Positions 8,214 through 16,700 of a stretch of 37,710 bases of DNA are shown here, piece after piece (positions within the stretch are counted from its first letter, which is position 1; each line of letters opens with the position of its first letter). The translations under genes and the position numbers were made by a program. The stretch is from Schlesneria paludicola DSM 18645 (GTDB lineage Bacteria; Planctomycetota; Planctomycetia; Planctomycetales; Planctomycetaceae): assembly GCA_945862235.1 (NCBI GenBank), contig CAMAYU010000039.1, positions 1 through 37,710 of the forward strand, in the 5' to 3' direction. The notes below the pieces were generated by a model that was not told the origin of the DNA, ran no database searches, and worked only from the letters and a program-made list of their open reading frames with translations.

Positions 8214-9092
8214 TCAAATTGCCGTGACGATCGCCGCTTGGTCGCCCAGTTTCGTCCTGACAGAAGTAACTCCAGCGGCGGTCAATTCGGCTTCGTGCTG
8301 CGGGTGTGAGGCACTCATCAACGCGATGATGTTCGACATCGGATGCTGCTGCCGGAGCGATCGAACTTGATCCGGTCGCGAGTCATCCCACGGATCGGCA
8401 TCGAACAGGATCGCGGTGGTGGTTGGGAGCCGATCCACAACTTCACCCCTCGCCCCGGCTTTGCGGGGAGAGGGGCTGGGGGTGAGGGGTTCTTGGATTG
8501 TCGCCACGTAGTCCACTGACTCATGGCCCGCATCGACTCTGTGCCCCGCCGCCGCGATCAGTTCGTTGAGGTAGCGGCGATACGCCGGATCGGGCGAGAT
8601 GACCAGTACCGTCATCGGCGACGCGGCCTGCTCGAACGTGGTCTGCTCACACACCGGATGATCGACGGCGAAGACTTCTTCGCGGGAAGAGGAGAGGGGC
8701 AGGGGCTCGCTCCCCGGCATTCCGTTCAGCAGTCGCCATTCGCGTTCGATGCGGGCAGGCGCGCTGGACAAGGAGACTCGCGCGGCAAGCGGCCACGTAT
8801 GGCGAGTCCGTCCGTCTGACTCACACCACGCGCCGTAAGCGACGACGACTCGGGCGAGCGGCGCGAAAGCAAAGAGACTCGCGATCTCCGTCGAAGAGAA
8901 TTCATCGGGCTGACTCTGCACGATCACGATCAAATCGGGGATCGTGTTCGTGCGCAAGGCCGCTTCTAGCGCGAGCGTCAGATCGGTGAAGTGCTCCTGA
9001 ACAGCGGTACTCAACGTGGCGGAGAGCCACTCCACCAATGGCTTGGCTTCCGCTCGTTGAGTCTGTCCGACGATGAGCAAATTGAGGGGCAT
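8214..9092 (-). CDS. Tandem receiver-like protein with a family D repeat insertion
   Basis: This 292-residue protein appears to contain two CheY-like alpha/beta units. One covers about residues 1-130 (PLNLLIVGQTQ..., PDLIVIVQSQP) and one about 158-292 (MTVLVISPDPAYRRYL..., AILFDADPW, NIIALMSAS). The first unit lacks the acidic pair and the phospho-acceptor aspartate expected of an active receiver. The second keeps D in the LFDADPW strand. Function is unknown; a signalling scaffold is possible. Residues about 201-216 (EPLTPSPSPRKAGARGE) are encoded by a dispersed palindromic element (8444-8491) and interrupt the second unit. The frame is open to 9269, but that part runs through a family C palindrome. 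ATG 9092 is the best start, although without a clear ribosome site. Confidence 0.6.
   Translation of the reverse strand: MPLNLLIVGQTQRAEAKPLVEWLSATLSTAVQEHFTDLTLALEAALRTNTIPDLIVIVQSQPDEFSSTEIASLFAFAPLARVVVAYGAWCESDGRTRHTWPLAARVSLSSAPARIEREWRLLNGMPGSEPLPLSSSREEVFAVDHPVCEQTTFEQAASPMTVLVISPDPAYRRYLNELIAAAGHRVDAGHESVDYVATIQEPLTPSPSPRKAGARGEVVDRLPTTTAILFDADPWDDSRPDQVRSLRQQHPMSNIIALMSASHPQHEAELTAAGVTSVRTKLGDQAAIVTAI
8444..8491. repeat. Palindromic element family D, copy 1 (inside a CDS)
   Basis: The GC-rich hairpin CACCCCTCGCCCCGGCTTTG... pairs with ...GGGGAGAGGGGCTGGGGGTG. On the minus strand it reads CCCTCACCCCCAGCCCCTCT. Related copies are at 23919-23952 (intergenic), 24320-24386 and 33792-33838 (both inside genes). 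Here it keeps the host frame open as PLTPSPSPRKAGARGE. Confidence 0.85.
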
Positions 9093-9155
9093 CGAGAAGC
9101 AAACACCAAAGCTCGGGGACCAAGTGCGACTCGTTTCACCACGCGGGCAAACCCA

Positions 9156-9220
9156 CACCAACCCGAAGTGTGAACGAGGGCATCGATCCACTTCGCTCTC
9201 GTTCACACTTCGGATTGGTG
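9156..9220. repeat. Palindromic element family C, copy 1
   Basis: Arms 9156-9178 (CACCAACCCGAAGTGTGAAC...) and 9198-9220 are complementary at 22 of 23 positions, with a 19-nt loop. It lies just upstream of the receiver-like gene on the minus strand. Other copies are at 11738-11930 and 22496-22729. Confidence 0.85.
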
Positions 9221-9320
9221 CCTGCGGCCGGTCGCTTATACACAACTCCGACGGCGACGCCCTCTCCATGGCATGAGATTTGCGCCAAGCTTGAGTCGGG
9301 ATTGGTCAGCCAAACACGCA

Positions 9321-9540
9321 ATGAGCGAGCTGGTGTGCGAAGGGGTTGCCGGGGAATTATTGGAGAACCAGCGTTTGAATCTGCGAAGCGAAGTGGTCCT
9401 TGAAGCGTTGGCGGCCAATCCGGAGGCCAGTATCAACGCGGCTTGCGAGGGCTGGAGCGACACGCTGGCGGCGTATCGGTTGTTCAGCAACACCGCCGTC
9501 ACGCCGGAGCAGACTCTTCGGATGGCCGACCTTTCAGAGG
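9321..9540 (+). pseudogene. Remnant of a Tn5/IS4-type transposase N-terminus
   Basis: The frame encodes VLEALAANPEASINAACEGW followed by SDTLAAYRLFSNTAVTPEQT. This matches the conserved N-terminal DNA-binding domain of Tn5-like transposases (family pattern: LAxxPxASIPxACxGWAxTKAAYRFxxNxxVxPxxIL). Only about 65 residues of this domain are recognisable. After LRMADLSEG the similarity ends and the DDE catalytic core, usually a further 350 residues or more, is absent. The frame then runs into the next gene. I saw no inverted terminal repeats of an IS around it. This is best read as a decayed fragment of an insertion sequence, not a functional gene. Confidence 0.65.
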
Positions 9541-9594
9541 GTCACTCTCAGCCGGGGCTACAAATTTCAGCCGCTCACTTTATAGTCGTCCGCC

Positions 9595-10020
9595 ATGACC
9601 ACCACCTTCATCACTCGCCGTCGCGTTGAGTTCTGCGAGACCGATCTCGCGGGGATCGTTCACTTCGCCAACTTCTACCGTTACATGGAGCAGGCCGAAC
9701 ACGAGTGGTTTCGCTCGCTCGGCCTGAAGATTCACGGAACGCTGCCGGACGGGACCGTTTTCGGCTGGCCGCGCGTTGCCGCGAGTTGCTCGTTCCGTTC
9801 TCCCGCGCGCTACGACGATGAAATCGAGGTCCGCGTCACCGTCCTCCGCCTCACCCCCCGTTCACTCACGACCTCGTATGATTTTCTGTTGGATAAGACG
9901 GTTCTTGCCACGGGCGAAATGAAGACCGCCTACTGCCTCATCCCCATCGGCGGACATCTCCGCTCCACCGACATCCCCAATGAATACGCGGAGCGATTGG
10001 GTGAGGGGACGGCGCAGTGA
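9595..10020 (+). CDS. Acyl-CoA thioesterase, 4HBT/YbgC-like hotdog protein
   Basis: This 141-residue single-domain hotdog protein has the length typical of the 4-hydroxybenzoyl-CoA thioesterase/YbgC family. The N-terminal motif ETDLAGIVHFANFYRYME contains the catalytic aspartate D17 in the usual D-x-x-G-hydrophobic-V-x-F arrangement, with a glutamate at E32 on the following helix. Strands ASCSFRSPARYDDEIEVRV and TSYDFLLDKTVLATGE complete the fold. It should hydrolyse an acyl-CoA thioester in the cytoplasm; the acyl chain is unknown. It begins 55 bp after the transposase remnant, has no obvious ribosome site, and lies 81 bp before pckA in the same direction, so co-transcription is possible. 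Confidence 0.85.
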   Translation: MTTTFITRRRVEFCETDLAGIVHFANFYRYMEQAEHEWFRSLGLKIHGTLPDGTVFGWPRVAASCSFRSPARYDDEIEVRVTVLRLTPRSLTTSYDFLLDKTVLATGEMKTAYCLIPIGGHLRSTDIPNEYAERLGEGTAQ

Positions 10021-10101
10021 AAGCCGGGGGGCAGGTGGTGAAACGACGGATTCCTTCAGCCTTATTTTCAGATCACGGCGATGCAGCCATAGGAGCATCT
10101 C

Positions 10102-11721
10102 ATGCCCAATACAGAACAGACTTCCTCGACCGGTGCAGAAGCCTTCAATCAATTCAACCTCTCCTCGCACGGGATCACCGTGAAACAGGTGTTGCGGAAC
10201 GCCGATCCCGCGCGGCTGTACGAAGAGGCGATTCGCTTTGAGCCGGGGACGACGATCTCCGACACCGGGGCGCTCATCGCGTATTCGGGTGAAAAAACGG
10301 GACGGTCTCCGCAGGACAAGCGGCTCGTCAAACATCCCGCTTCCGAAGAGGACATCTGGTGGGGGCCGGTCAATTTTCCGTTGGATGAACTCACCTTCGC
10401 CATCAATCGCGAGCGGGCCAAGGACTATCTCAACACGCGGGACCGACTGTATGTCGTCGATGCGTTTGCCGGTTGGGATCCGCAATATCAAATCAAAGTG
10501 CGTGTCATCTGTTCGAGGCCGTACCACGCACTGTTCATGCACCAGATGTTGATCCGTCCGACCGACGCGCAGTTGGCCGACTTTGGAGAACCCGACTTCG
10601 TGATCTACAACGCGGGCCGCTTCCCCGCGAATCGTTTGACGACCGGCATGACCTCCAAGACCAGCGTCGATGTCAGCTTTGAGAGCGGCGAGGTCGTGAT
10701 CCTCGGCACCGAGTACGCCGGTGAGATGAAGAAGGGCATCTTCACGATCATGAACTACCTGATGCCCAAGCGGGGCGTGCTGTCGATGCACTGCTCGGCG
10801 ACGGCCGATCGCGTGACAGGGCAATCGTCGGTGCTATTCGGACTGTCGGGAACAGGAAAGACGACGCTCTCTGCTGATCCCAAACGAGCCTTGATCGGCG
10901 ACGACGAACACGGTTGGTCGAGCGAGGGAGTCTTCAACATTGAAGGGGGCTGCTACGCGAAGGCGATCTATCTTTCTCGCGAGTCTGAACCGGAAATCTT
11001 CCAAGCCCTGCGTTTCGGAGCGGTCCTCGAAAACGTCGTGTACGACGACGCCCATCATCACGTCGATTTCAACAATTCGAGCATCTCGCAGAACACGCGC
11101 GGCGCGTACCCAATCGAGTACGTGACCAACGCCCGCATCCCGTGCATGGCCGGTCATCCGACCGATGTCATCTTCCTGACGTGCGATGCTTTCGGAGTCC
11201 TGCCGCCCGTCAGCCGCCTCACCCCCGAGCAGGCGATGGACTACTTCATCAACGGCTACACGGCCAAAGTCGCGGGGACCGAGATGGGAGTGAAGGAGCC
11301 TCAGGCGACGTTCAGCCCGTGCTTCGGTGGTCCGTTCCTCGTCTGGCATCCGCGCAAGTACGCCGATCTGCTGGCCGAGCGAATTCGGACTCACCATGCC
11401 AACGTCTGGTTGGTCAACACCGGCTGGAGCGGCGGCGCGTACGGAGTCGGTTCACGCATGAAGCTGGCTTACACGCGGGCCATCGTCGACGCGATCCATG
11501 CAGGCCAACTCAAAGACATCCCAACACAGACCGACCCGATCTTCGCCCTGCACGTTGTGACGAGTTGCCCCGGCGTACCGACTGAGATTCTGAACCCGCG
11601 CCAAACGTGGCCCGATCCCGTGGCCTACGATGCCGCCGCAAACAAACTCGCCACGATGTTCCGCGAGAACCTCGCCCAGTTCGAAGAGGGCGGGACGTTC
11701 AAGGGAATGATGGACGGGTGA
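10102..11721 (+). CDS. pckA: Phosphoenolpyruvate carboxykinase (ATP)
   Basis: This 539-residue protein matches the ATP-dependent PEPCK family (EC 4.1.1.49, about 540 residues). It converts oxaloacetate and ATP to PEP, CO2 and ADP, the first committed step of gluconeogenesis, in the cytoplasm. Visible landmarks include TGRSPQDKR near residue 70, the substrate/metal region with MKKGIFTIMNYLMPKRGVLS and the kinase P-loop G247-LSGTGKTTLS. GDDEHGWS follows the P-loop and carries the metal-binding aspartates. A YPIEYVTN segment and NTGWSGGAYGVGSRM are also family hallmarks. No key residue appears to be missing. The ATG at 10102 has a good AGGAG ribosome site 6 bp upstream. The gene is followed by a nested palindromic region separating it from a convergent gene. 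Confidence 0.95.
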   Translation: MPNTEQTSSTGAEAFNQFNLSSHGITVKQVLRNADPARLYEEAIRFEPGTTISDTGALIAYSGEKTGRSPQDKRLVKHPASEEDIWWGPVNFPLDELTFAINRERAKDYLNTRDRLYVVDAFAGWDPQYQIKVRVICSRPYHALFMHQMLIRPTDAQLADFGEPDFVIYNAGRFPANRLTTGMTSKTSVDVSFESGEVVILGTEYAGEMKKGIFTIMNYLMPKRGVLSMHCSATADRVTGQSSVLFGLSGTGKTTLSADPKRALIGDDEHGWSSEGVFNIEGGCYAKAIYLSRESEPEIFQALRFGAVLENVVYDDAHHHVDFNNSSISQNTRGAYPIEYVTNARIPCMAGHPTDVIFLTCDAFGVLPPVSRLTPEQAMDYFINGYTAKVAGTEMGVKEPQATFSPCFGGPFLVWHPRKYADLLAERIRTHHANVWLVNTGWSGGAYGVGSRMKLAYTRAIVDAIHAGQLKDIPTQTDPIFALHVVTSCPGVPTEILNPRQTWPDPVAYDAAANKLATMFRENLAQFEEGGTFKGMMDG

Positions 11722-11737
11722 CGGCGTTGAGGCGGCA

Positions 11738-11930
11738 CACCAACCCGAAGCGTGAGCGAGGAACTGCGGGCGGCAGACCAATGCTGCTTGTCGGAGCGGG
11801 GCGGCGTCAGCCCGCTGTTCTTGGGCGTCAGCCCGTTTTCAGAAAACCAGGGGACTGACGTCCCCCGCTCAGAAAGCCATTCGAGACAGCTTGCGCTCGT
11901 CCTCGCTCACGCTCACGCTTCGGGTTGGTG
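11738..11930. repeat. Palindromic element family C, copy 2, split by a nested element
   Basis: The left arm 11738-11760 (CACCAACCCGAAGCGTGAGC...) pairs with the right arm 11902-11930, which carries an extra 6-bp duplication (GCTCAC). The interior is far longer than in copy 1 (19 nt) because it contains a family B element at 11793-11873. It separates the convergent pckA and Ycf48-like genes. Confidence 0.8.
11793..11873. repeat. Palindromic element family B, copy 1 (nested in C)
   Basis: Arms GGAGCGGGGCGGCGTCAGCCC (11793-11812) and 11850-11872 (...CTGACGTCCCCCGCTCAG) pair, with the family's typical centre containing TTGGGCGTCAGCCC and AGAAAACCAGGGG. Other copies are at 16601-16700, 19112-19212 and 32613-32716. 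Confidence 0.8.
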
Positions 11931-11953
11931 TCGGCTTCCGACCGCGCGGTCGC

Positions 11954-14900
11954 TCACTCAAACTGCACTAGCCCAAACGATCCCGGCTTCGGTCGCGACG
12001 AGACAGGATGAACCCACGTCTGCGTCCCGACAGTCGGCGTGGTGCGCGAGACGGCGGCGCTCCACAGCGCGCCGCGTTGAGGAGCGGCCGGGGCCAGCTC
12101 CGACCACGGGATCGCGGCCTCCACGCGCCAGTGTGAGTCTTCCGCGGAAGTCGCCACATACCACTTCGGGTTCCAGCGGCGATCGTCCCAGCAACTCTCG
12201 AACGTCCAACCGCGCTGATCAACTTGGAACTCGTACCACGTCGTGTAGTCGCGATCGACATCGAGGCACAGCGTGACGCGGTCGTGTCGGCTGAGATCGG
12301 CGTCGTGCGAACGTCCCTTGGTTTGCGGCCGATCGAGCGGCGCGCCGTCGAGTCGCGGCACACTCAACCCGACGTACAAGAACTCGGCATCGTAGGCGAG
12401 CATCACCATCGCGGCCGTTGCTTCCGGTGCGGACTGACCGTCATCGCGAATGGCCTCGCGCGTCAGCATCAACTCGGTGGAGACCTGCCAACAGGGATCG
12501 GACAACACGCCATCCAGTCGCGGTGGCTCGTTGGCCCGTCGGCACAGCGTCATCTCGCGCGGAGCCTCTGCCGTCGCGAACAAGGCCCACAATTCGCGTT
12601 GCGCCAGCGAGCGAGTCGCGTCATCCGTCGCTTTGTTGAGGAACGTCCGATAGATCGCGTCCGACTGCGCCGCCGAACTGGTGACGCGCCGCAAGGCGCC
12701 CAGCGGGAACTGAATCTCGGGCGTCTGGAACTGCGACGGTGATTGCACCTCCAATTGCTTGGCCAGATCGGTGGCGCGCGAGTGCCAGTCGCGCACGGCT
12801 TCACCGCGCCAATTGTGTTGGTTGGCGAAGTTCATGCGTGTTGAAGCCGCTGCGCCGCGCGGCCCCTTCTTCTTGTCACGCGGATCGTTGGGCTTGTTGA
12901 AGTCGAGCTTCACATCGAGGCGATTCAATTTGCCGGGGGTAGAGGTCGTGTTGACCGACGGAGCTTCGACTTCGTGCCCGGCCGTCGTCACGCCTCCTTT
13001 TCCTCCAGACAAGACTGCCGCCGCTTGTTGCAGTTGATTCGCGTTTGACTTGGGGTCGCTGCTCGCTTGAGTCGTGTCGTTCGACATCCCCCGCATCCGC
13101 TGCCACGCCGTTTCCTGGCTCGTCCAAAACTGAATGAGCCACCGCATCGCATCGAGTGCGACCGGCTCTTGCGGATAGCGACGGACCAGCTCGACGTTGG
13201 TCGATTCGACCTGTTCGAACAGCGACCGCTCGCGGTATTCCGCCGCGAGACCGCGCAACACTTCGGCCCCTTGCTGCGCGTCCATTCCGTCCAACAGACC
13301 ATTCAATTGGCCGAGCATCTGTCCCGCGACGCGCGGATCGTCGAGCGACTTCTTCGTGAGGGCGGTGAAGTTCCGCTGCTTCTGCGCCAGCTTCTGCATC
13401 CGTTCGAGGTCCGTTTCATCGAGCGGACTGAGGACGCGCCGCGCGGCTGATCCCGGTGCGAGCGACAGCCCGGCGAAAAAGTCGCGCGCGAGACTCGCTT
13501 CCGGCGACGGACGACCGTCGAGTCCGATCCAGCGATAGACCAGCCGTTGCGAACTCGACTCGCTGCCTGTTCCCGTTTGATTCGCCCCCGAAGTCACCGA
13601 TCGCACCAACGAGTCACTCGCCGCCGCCGCTCGTCGCACGGTCGTCTTGCGAGTCGGCAGGTACTCGTCGAGTTCCACCACCGCGTCGCCGGTTCCTCCC
13701 GCCGCGAGTCGCAAGTAGATGCGTTCCACTTTCCACGGTGTGAGATCGGTCAACTCGCGCTGCTCGACGAAGCGCGTCGCATCGGCCGCCTGTTCGATCG
13801 CACGCAAAGCCGCATCGAACAGCAGTTGGTTTGCCGCGTCATCCTTCGCGGGTTGATCGAGCAACACGACGGTCGGTCGCCAGGTGCGCAGTTGCCGTAC
13901 CAACGTCCCGATCAGCGCGGGACCGAGCTTGCCTTCCGTCCGCTTCTGCCAATCGGCGACCAGTTTGTCCGAGGCGAACTCCAAGCCGGGGATCGAAACG
14001 GGAAGTTGCCAATGAATCTCGGCCGCGTTTCCACCGCAGCGTTCCACGGATGCTGACAACCGCGCATCGAGATCGTGCGATTGAGAGGTCTCACCCACGT
14101 CTTGACGATTCGCAATCCAGACGGCACTGCGATAGCCCTGTTCACCCGACAACTTGGCGACCCACGCCGCAGCCGCTTGAGACGGGCGAGACTGAAGTGA
14201 CAACACGGCCGCGCGCCGATCGGCCCCGCGCACGCAGTGCCACGATTGACCGCCATCGTCGGTTCGAAGGATCACGCCCAAGTCACCGACGGCCACGCCT
14301 TGAGTGTCACTCGCAAATCGAACGGTATTCAACGGTGCGGTCTGTCCCGTCGCTTGTTTCTGCCAACTCTTGCCACCGTCGGGACTGTGCCAGATCACGC
14401 TGCCGGGCGACCCCGCCAACCAGACCTTTTCTTTGCGCATCTCGACCGCGTGGAAGTCGATCCCCTGACGCAACTCTTCGGGCAGCAATGTTGCGGGCGT
14501 TTCCCACACAACTCCACCGCTGCTCGTCTTCAGCACGAGACCACCGTCACCCGCGAGCCACCCGGTGTCATCGTGTTGCAGTGCCACGGCACGAATCGAA
14601 CGAAGTCCCTGCGGCGGCAGTTTGGAGGTGAGCAGTTGCTCGCCTCCGATCAACGACAGGCGACCGGCGTGTCCCGCGACGACGCCCAATTCGCGATCGA
14701 CAAACGCCGCCGCGCGCCACGGGTGTGAGACCGTTCCCGCGACCGGCTGCCAAGTCTTCCCGCCATCGCCCGTTTTCAAGATGCCCGACGGCGAGGAACT
14801 CGATGGCTGACCAACGACGACCCCTTCTTCGAGTCCAAAAAATTTGACGAAACTCAGTCCCGGCAACTGCTGCGGTCCGAGCGGTCGCCACGACTGACCG

Positions 14901-15262
14901 CCGTTGTCCGTGAAGAGCAACACGCCCGCATCGAGTCCCGCAAACGGCACGGCGTCACGTCCGGCCGCCCAACCGATTTGATCGGTCAGAAAGCAGACGC
15001 TCTGTAACGAGCCGGTCGTCCCGCTCGGCATCAGCCTCCACGCGCGACCGCCATCGTCCGACTTCCAAATCGCGCCGTGACCTCCGACTGCGAAACCGGT
15101 CTTGGCTCCCACGAACTGCACGTCATGCAACGACGCGTCGTCGAGCCAACTCGCGAGAGCATCCGCACCGTTTGCGGTCGCACTCACACAACAGCACGCG
15201 ATGACCAAGACGCTCGCGAACCGAGCCGCACGCCATGTCATTCGCCAGTCGCATCCCTGCAT
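11954..15262 (-). CDS. Secreted Ycf48-like propeller protein with C-terminal CBM9-like domain
   Basis: This 1102-residue protein begins with a Sec signal peptide (WRAARFASVLVIACCCVSATANGADA). Residues about 35-345 form a Ycf48/BNR-type beta-propeller with six copies of a D-G-G-x-x-W blade signature (SDDGGRAW, TDNGGQSW, TGDGGKTW, SSGGVVW, SPDGGKSW, TDDGGQSW). Residues about 350-530 look like a PIG-L/LmbE-type fold whose metal motif HPDD is replaced by SRPSQ, so it is probably inactive (inference). A long helical, low-complexity region follows. Residues about 905-1102 resemble a family 9 carbohydrate-binding or DOMON-like domain (PPRLDGVLSDPCWQ, EFLYVGL, WRVEAAIPWSEL). Start ATG 15262 is chosen over the frame start at 15334 because GGGGAG lies 8 bp upstream and the signal peptide then starts correctly. 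Its role is unknown; carbohydrate binding outside the cytoplasm is plausible. Confidence 0.8.
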   Translation of the reverse strand: MQGCDWRMTWRAARFASVLVIACCCVSATANGADALASWLDDASLHDVQFVGAKTGFAVGGHGAIWKSDDGGRAWRLMPSGTTGSLQSVCFLTDQIGWAAGRDAVPFAGLDAGVLLFTDNGGQSWRPLGPQQLPGLSFVKFFGLEEGVVVGQPSSSSPSGILKTGDGGKTWQPVAGTVSHPWRAAAFVDRELGVVAGHAGRLSLIGGEQLLTSKLPPQGLRSIRAVALQHDDTGWLAGDGGLVLKTSSGGVVWETPATLLPEELRQGIDFHAVEMRKEKVWLAGSPGSVIWHSPDGGKSWQKQATGQTAPLNTVRFASDTQGVAVGDLGVILRTDDGGQSWHCVRGADRRAAVLSLQSRPSQAAAAWVAKLSGEQGYRSAVWIANRQDVGETSQSHDLDARLSASVERCGGNAAEIHWQLPVSIPGLEFASDKLVADWQKRTEGKLGPALIGTLVRQLRTWRPTVVLLDQPAKDDAANQLLFDAALRAIEQAADATRFVEQRELTDLTPWKVERIYLRLAAGGTGDAVVELDEYLPTRKTTVRRAAAASDSLVRSVTSGANQTGTGSESSSQRLVYRWIGLDGRPSPEASLARDFFAGLSLAPGSAARRVLSPLDETDLERMQKLAQKQRNFTALTKKSLDDPRVAGQMLGQLNGLLDGMDAQQGAEVLRGLAAEYRERSLFEQVESTNVELVRRYPQEPVALDAMRWLIQFWTSQETAWQRMRGMSNDTTQASSDPKSNANQLQQAAAVLSGGKGGVTTAGHEVEAPSVNTTSTPGKLNRLDVKLDFNKPNDPRDKKKGPRGAAASTRMNFANQHNWRGEAVRDWHSRATDLAKQLEVQSPSQFQTPEIQFPLGALRRVTSSAAQSDAIYRTFLNKATDDATRSLAQRELWALFATAEAPREMTLCRRANEPPRLDGVLSDPCWQVSTELMLTREAIRDDGQSAPEATAAMVMLAYDAEFLYVGLSVPRLDGAPLDRPQTKGRSHDADLSRHDRVTLCLDVDRDYTTWYEFQVDQRGWTFESCWDDRRWNPKWYVATSAEDSHWRVEAAIPWSELAPAAPQRGALWSAAVSRTTPTVGTQTWVHPVSSRPKPGSFGLVQFE

Positions 15263-15427
15263 GACTGATTCTCCCCGTTCGCGTTCCATCGCGAACTCGC
15301 ACCGATCACCACGGCCTGGCTGACACTCGGCCATTTCAACAGGGCAATTCTAGGTGGCGCGGCACAGATCACGAAGGGGAGTTTGAACCAACCACGATCT
15401 GAAGTTGGGCAGGTAAGCCGGGCCGAC

Positions 15428-15590
15428 TTAGGAACTGGCTCGAAACAACTTCCTCGTTGAACCACAAGCCAAAGGCGAGCGAGGAGAAGCGACTCAGGGC
15501 CTCAACTCCGTACCGCCGCCGCGCTCGCCTTTGGCTTGCGGTTCAACGAGCGACGGGAAACCGGGACGTTATTTTGAGCCAGTTCCTTAG
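15428..15590. repeat. Large compound inverted repeat upstream of the Ycf48-like gene
   Basis: Inner arms 15453-15481 (CTCGTTGAACCACAAGCCAA...) and 15522-15550 are complementary at 28 of 29 positions. Outer arms at 15428-15445 (TTAGGAACTGGCTCGAAA) and 15572-15589 (TTTTGAGCCAGTTCCTTA) also pair. The whole 163-bp structure fills much of the 337-bp gap between two minus-strand genes: after the ABC ATPase gene and before the Ycf48-like gene. No gene is seen in that gap. Confidence 0.8.
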
Positions 15591-15599
15591 GGACGGGGC

Positions 15600-16526
15600 C
15601 TACTGCACCAAGCCCTTGGTCAGCGCCATGAACGCGGTCTCCAAGTTGACCTCTTCTTCGCGGAACAGCGTCACTTGAAAACCGGCTTGAACCAGCACGG
15701 TAGTGAGGTCGCTGTAGTCGAGCGCCTCTTTCTTGAGCGTCGCTTCGATGGTCCCCTTCACGATGTCGATCTTGTCGATCGACGGGTGTTGGGCCAGCAG
15801 CGCGGCGGCTCGTTCCTGATTGGCCTTCACGCGGATTTGCAGCATGAGTTGCTGACGCGCCTTGCGCATCACTTCGTCCACGTAGCCGTCGATGATCAGG
15901 TTGCCCTTTTCGATCATTCCGACACGAGTGCAGACATCGGCTAACTCGGGCAGGATGTGGCTGGAGACGATGACGGTCTTCTTGAGTTCGCCCAGCTTCT
16001 TGAGCAGGTTGCGGATTTCGATACGGGCGCGAGGGTCGAGGCCACTGGCCGGCTCGTCCAGCAGCAGCACCTGCGGTTCGTGCAGCAGCGTCCGGGCGAG
16101 GCCGATGCGCTGCGTCTGTCCGCGCGACAACTGGTTGACCATCGCATCCCGCTTGAAGGCCATGTCCACGAGTTCGAGCTTCTCCTCGCAGATTTTTCTC
16201 CGACTCGGACCGTTGATGCGGTAAGCGGCCGCGAAGAATTCGAGGTACTCGATCACGGTCATGTCGTCGTAGACACCGAAGAAGTCGGGCATGTAGCCGA
16301 CGAGCCGCCGGATGTCGCGCGGGTTGGTATAGATCGACTGACCGCAGACGTAGGCCTCGCCGTAATCGGGACTGAGCAGCGTGGCGATCATCCGCATCGT
16401 AGTCGTCTTGCCGGAGCCGTTGGGGCCGATGAAGCCAAACACGTCCCCTTCCTTCAGCGAAAGATTGATCTCATTGGCCGCGATCAGGTGGCCGTAGCGC
16501 TTCGTCAGTTGGCGTGTTTCGATCAT
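15600..16526 (-). CDS. ABC transporter ATP-binding protein
   Basis: This 308-residue nucleotide-binding subunit has all core motifs. Walker A is GPNGSGKTT at residues 34-42, the signature is LSRGQ at 133-137 (Arg instead of the usual Gly at position 3), Walker B is VLLLDE at 153-158, the D-loop is SGLDP and the switch histidine is H190. The Q-loop region reads YMPDFFGVYDDMT, with no glutamine at the usual place. The C-terminal 80 residues form an extra domain common in ABC-2/drug-export type ATPases. It would power export or membrane-associated work with a membrane partner. The only candidate nearby is the large membrane protein encoded just upstream; no classical ABC-2 permease is in the window. 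Start ATG 16526 is the conserved N-terminus (MIETRQLTKRYG); the longer frame from 16607 is not supported. Confidence 0.88.
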   Translation of the reverse strand: MIETRQLTKRYGHLIAANEINLSLKEGDVFGFIGPNGSGKTTTMRMIATLLSPDYGEAYVCGQSIYTNPRDIRRLVGYMPDFFGVYDDMTVIEYLEFFAAAYRINGPSRRKICEEKLELVDMAFKRDAMVNQLSRGQTQRIGLARTLLHEPQVLLLDEPASGLDPRARIEIRNLLKKLGELKKTVIVSSHILPELADVCTRVGMIEKGNLIIDGYVDEVMRKARQQLMLQIRVKANQERAAALLAQHPSIDKIDIVKGTIEATLKKEALDYSDLTTVLVQAGFQVTLFREEEVNLETAFMALTKGLVQ

Positions 16527-16600
16527 AGGAAAAGCGGCGAGCCTTTGTTGTGGGATCGGGTGTTGAGTTTGTTGGGGGGAAACGTGACACGGGCGTTGAT

Positions 16601-16700
16601 GAGACATCTGAGCGGGACGGCGTCAGCCCCCCGGATCTTCGAAAAGGGCTGACGCCCAAGAACCGGGGGGCTGACGCCGCCCCGCTCAGAAATTTCTCAC
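16601..16700. repeat. Palindromic element family B, copy 2
   Basis: Arms GAGACATCTGAGCGGGACGG... (16601-16634) and 16663-16699 (...GCCGCCCCGCTCAGAAATTT...) pair over about 27 bp or more. The element fills most of the 174-bp gap between the membrane protein gene and the ABC ATPase gene. It ends one base before the stop codon of the upstream gene. Confidence 0.85.

Noticed and set aside
9862..10824. Long minus-strand open frame of 320 codons opposite pckA and the thioesterase gene
   Set aside because: It is an antisense shadow of two strongly recognised genes; its translation has no domain and high-GC codon structure explains the openness.
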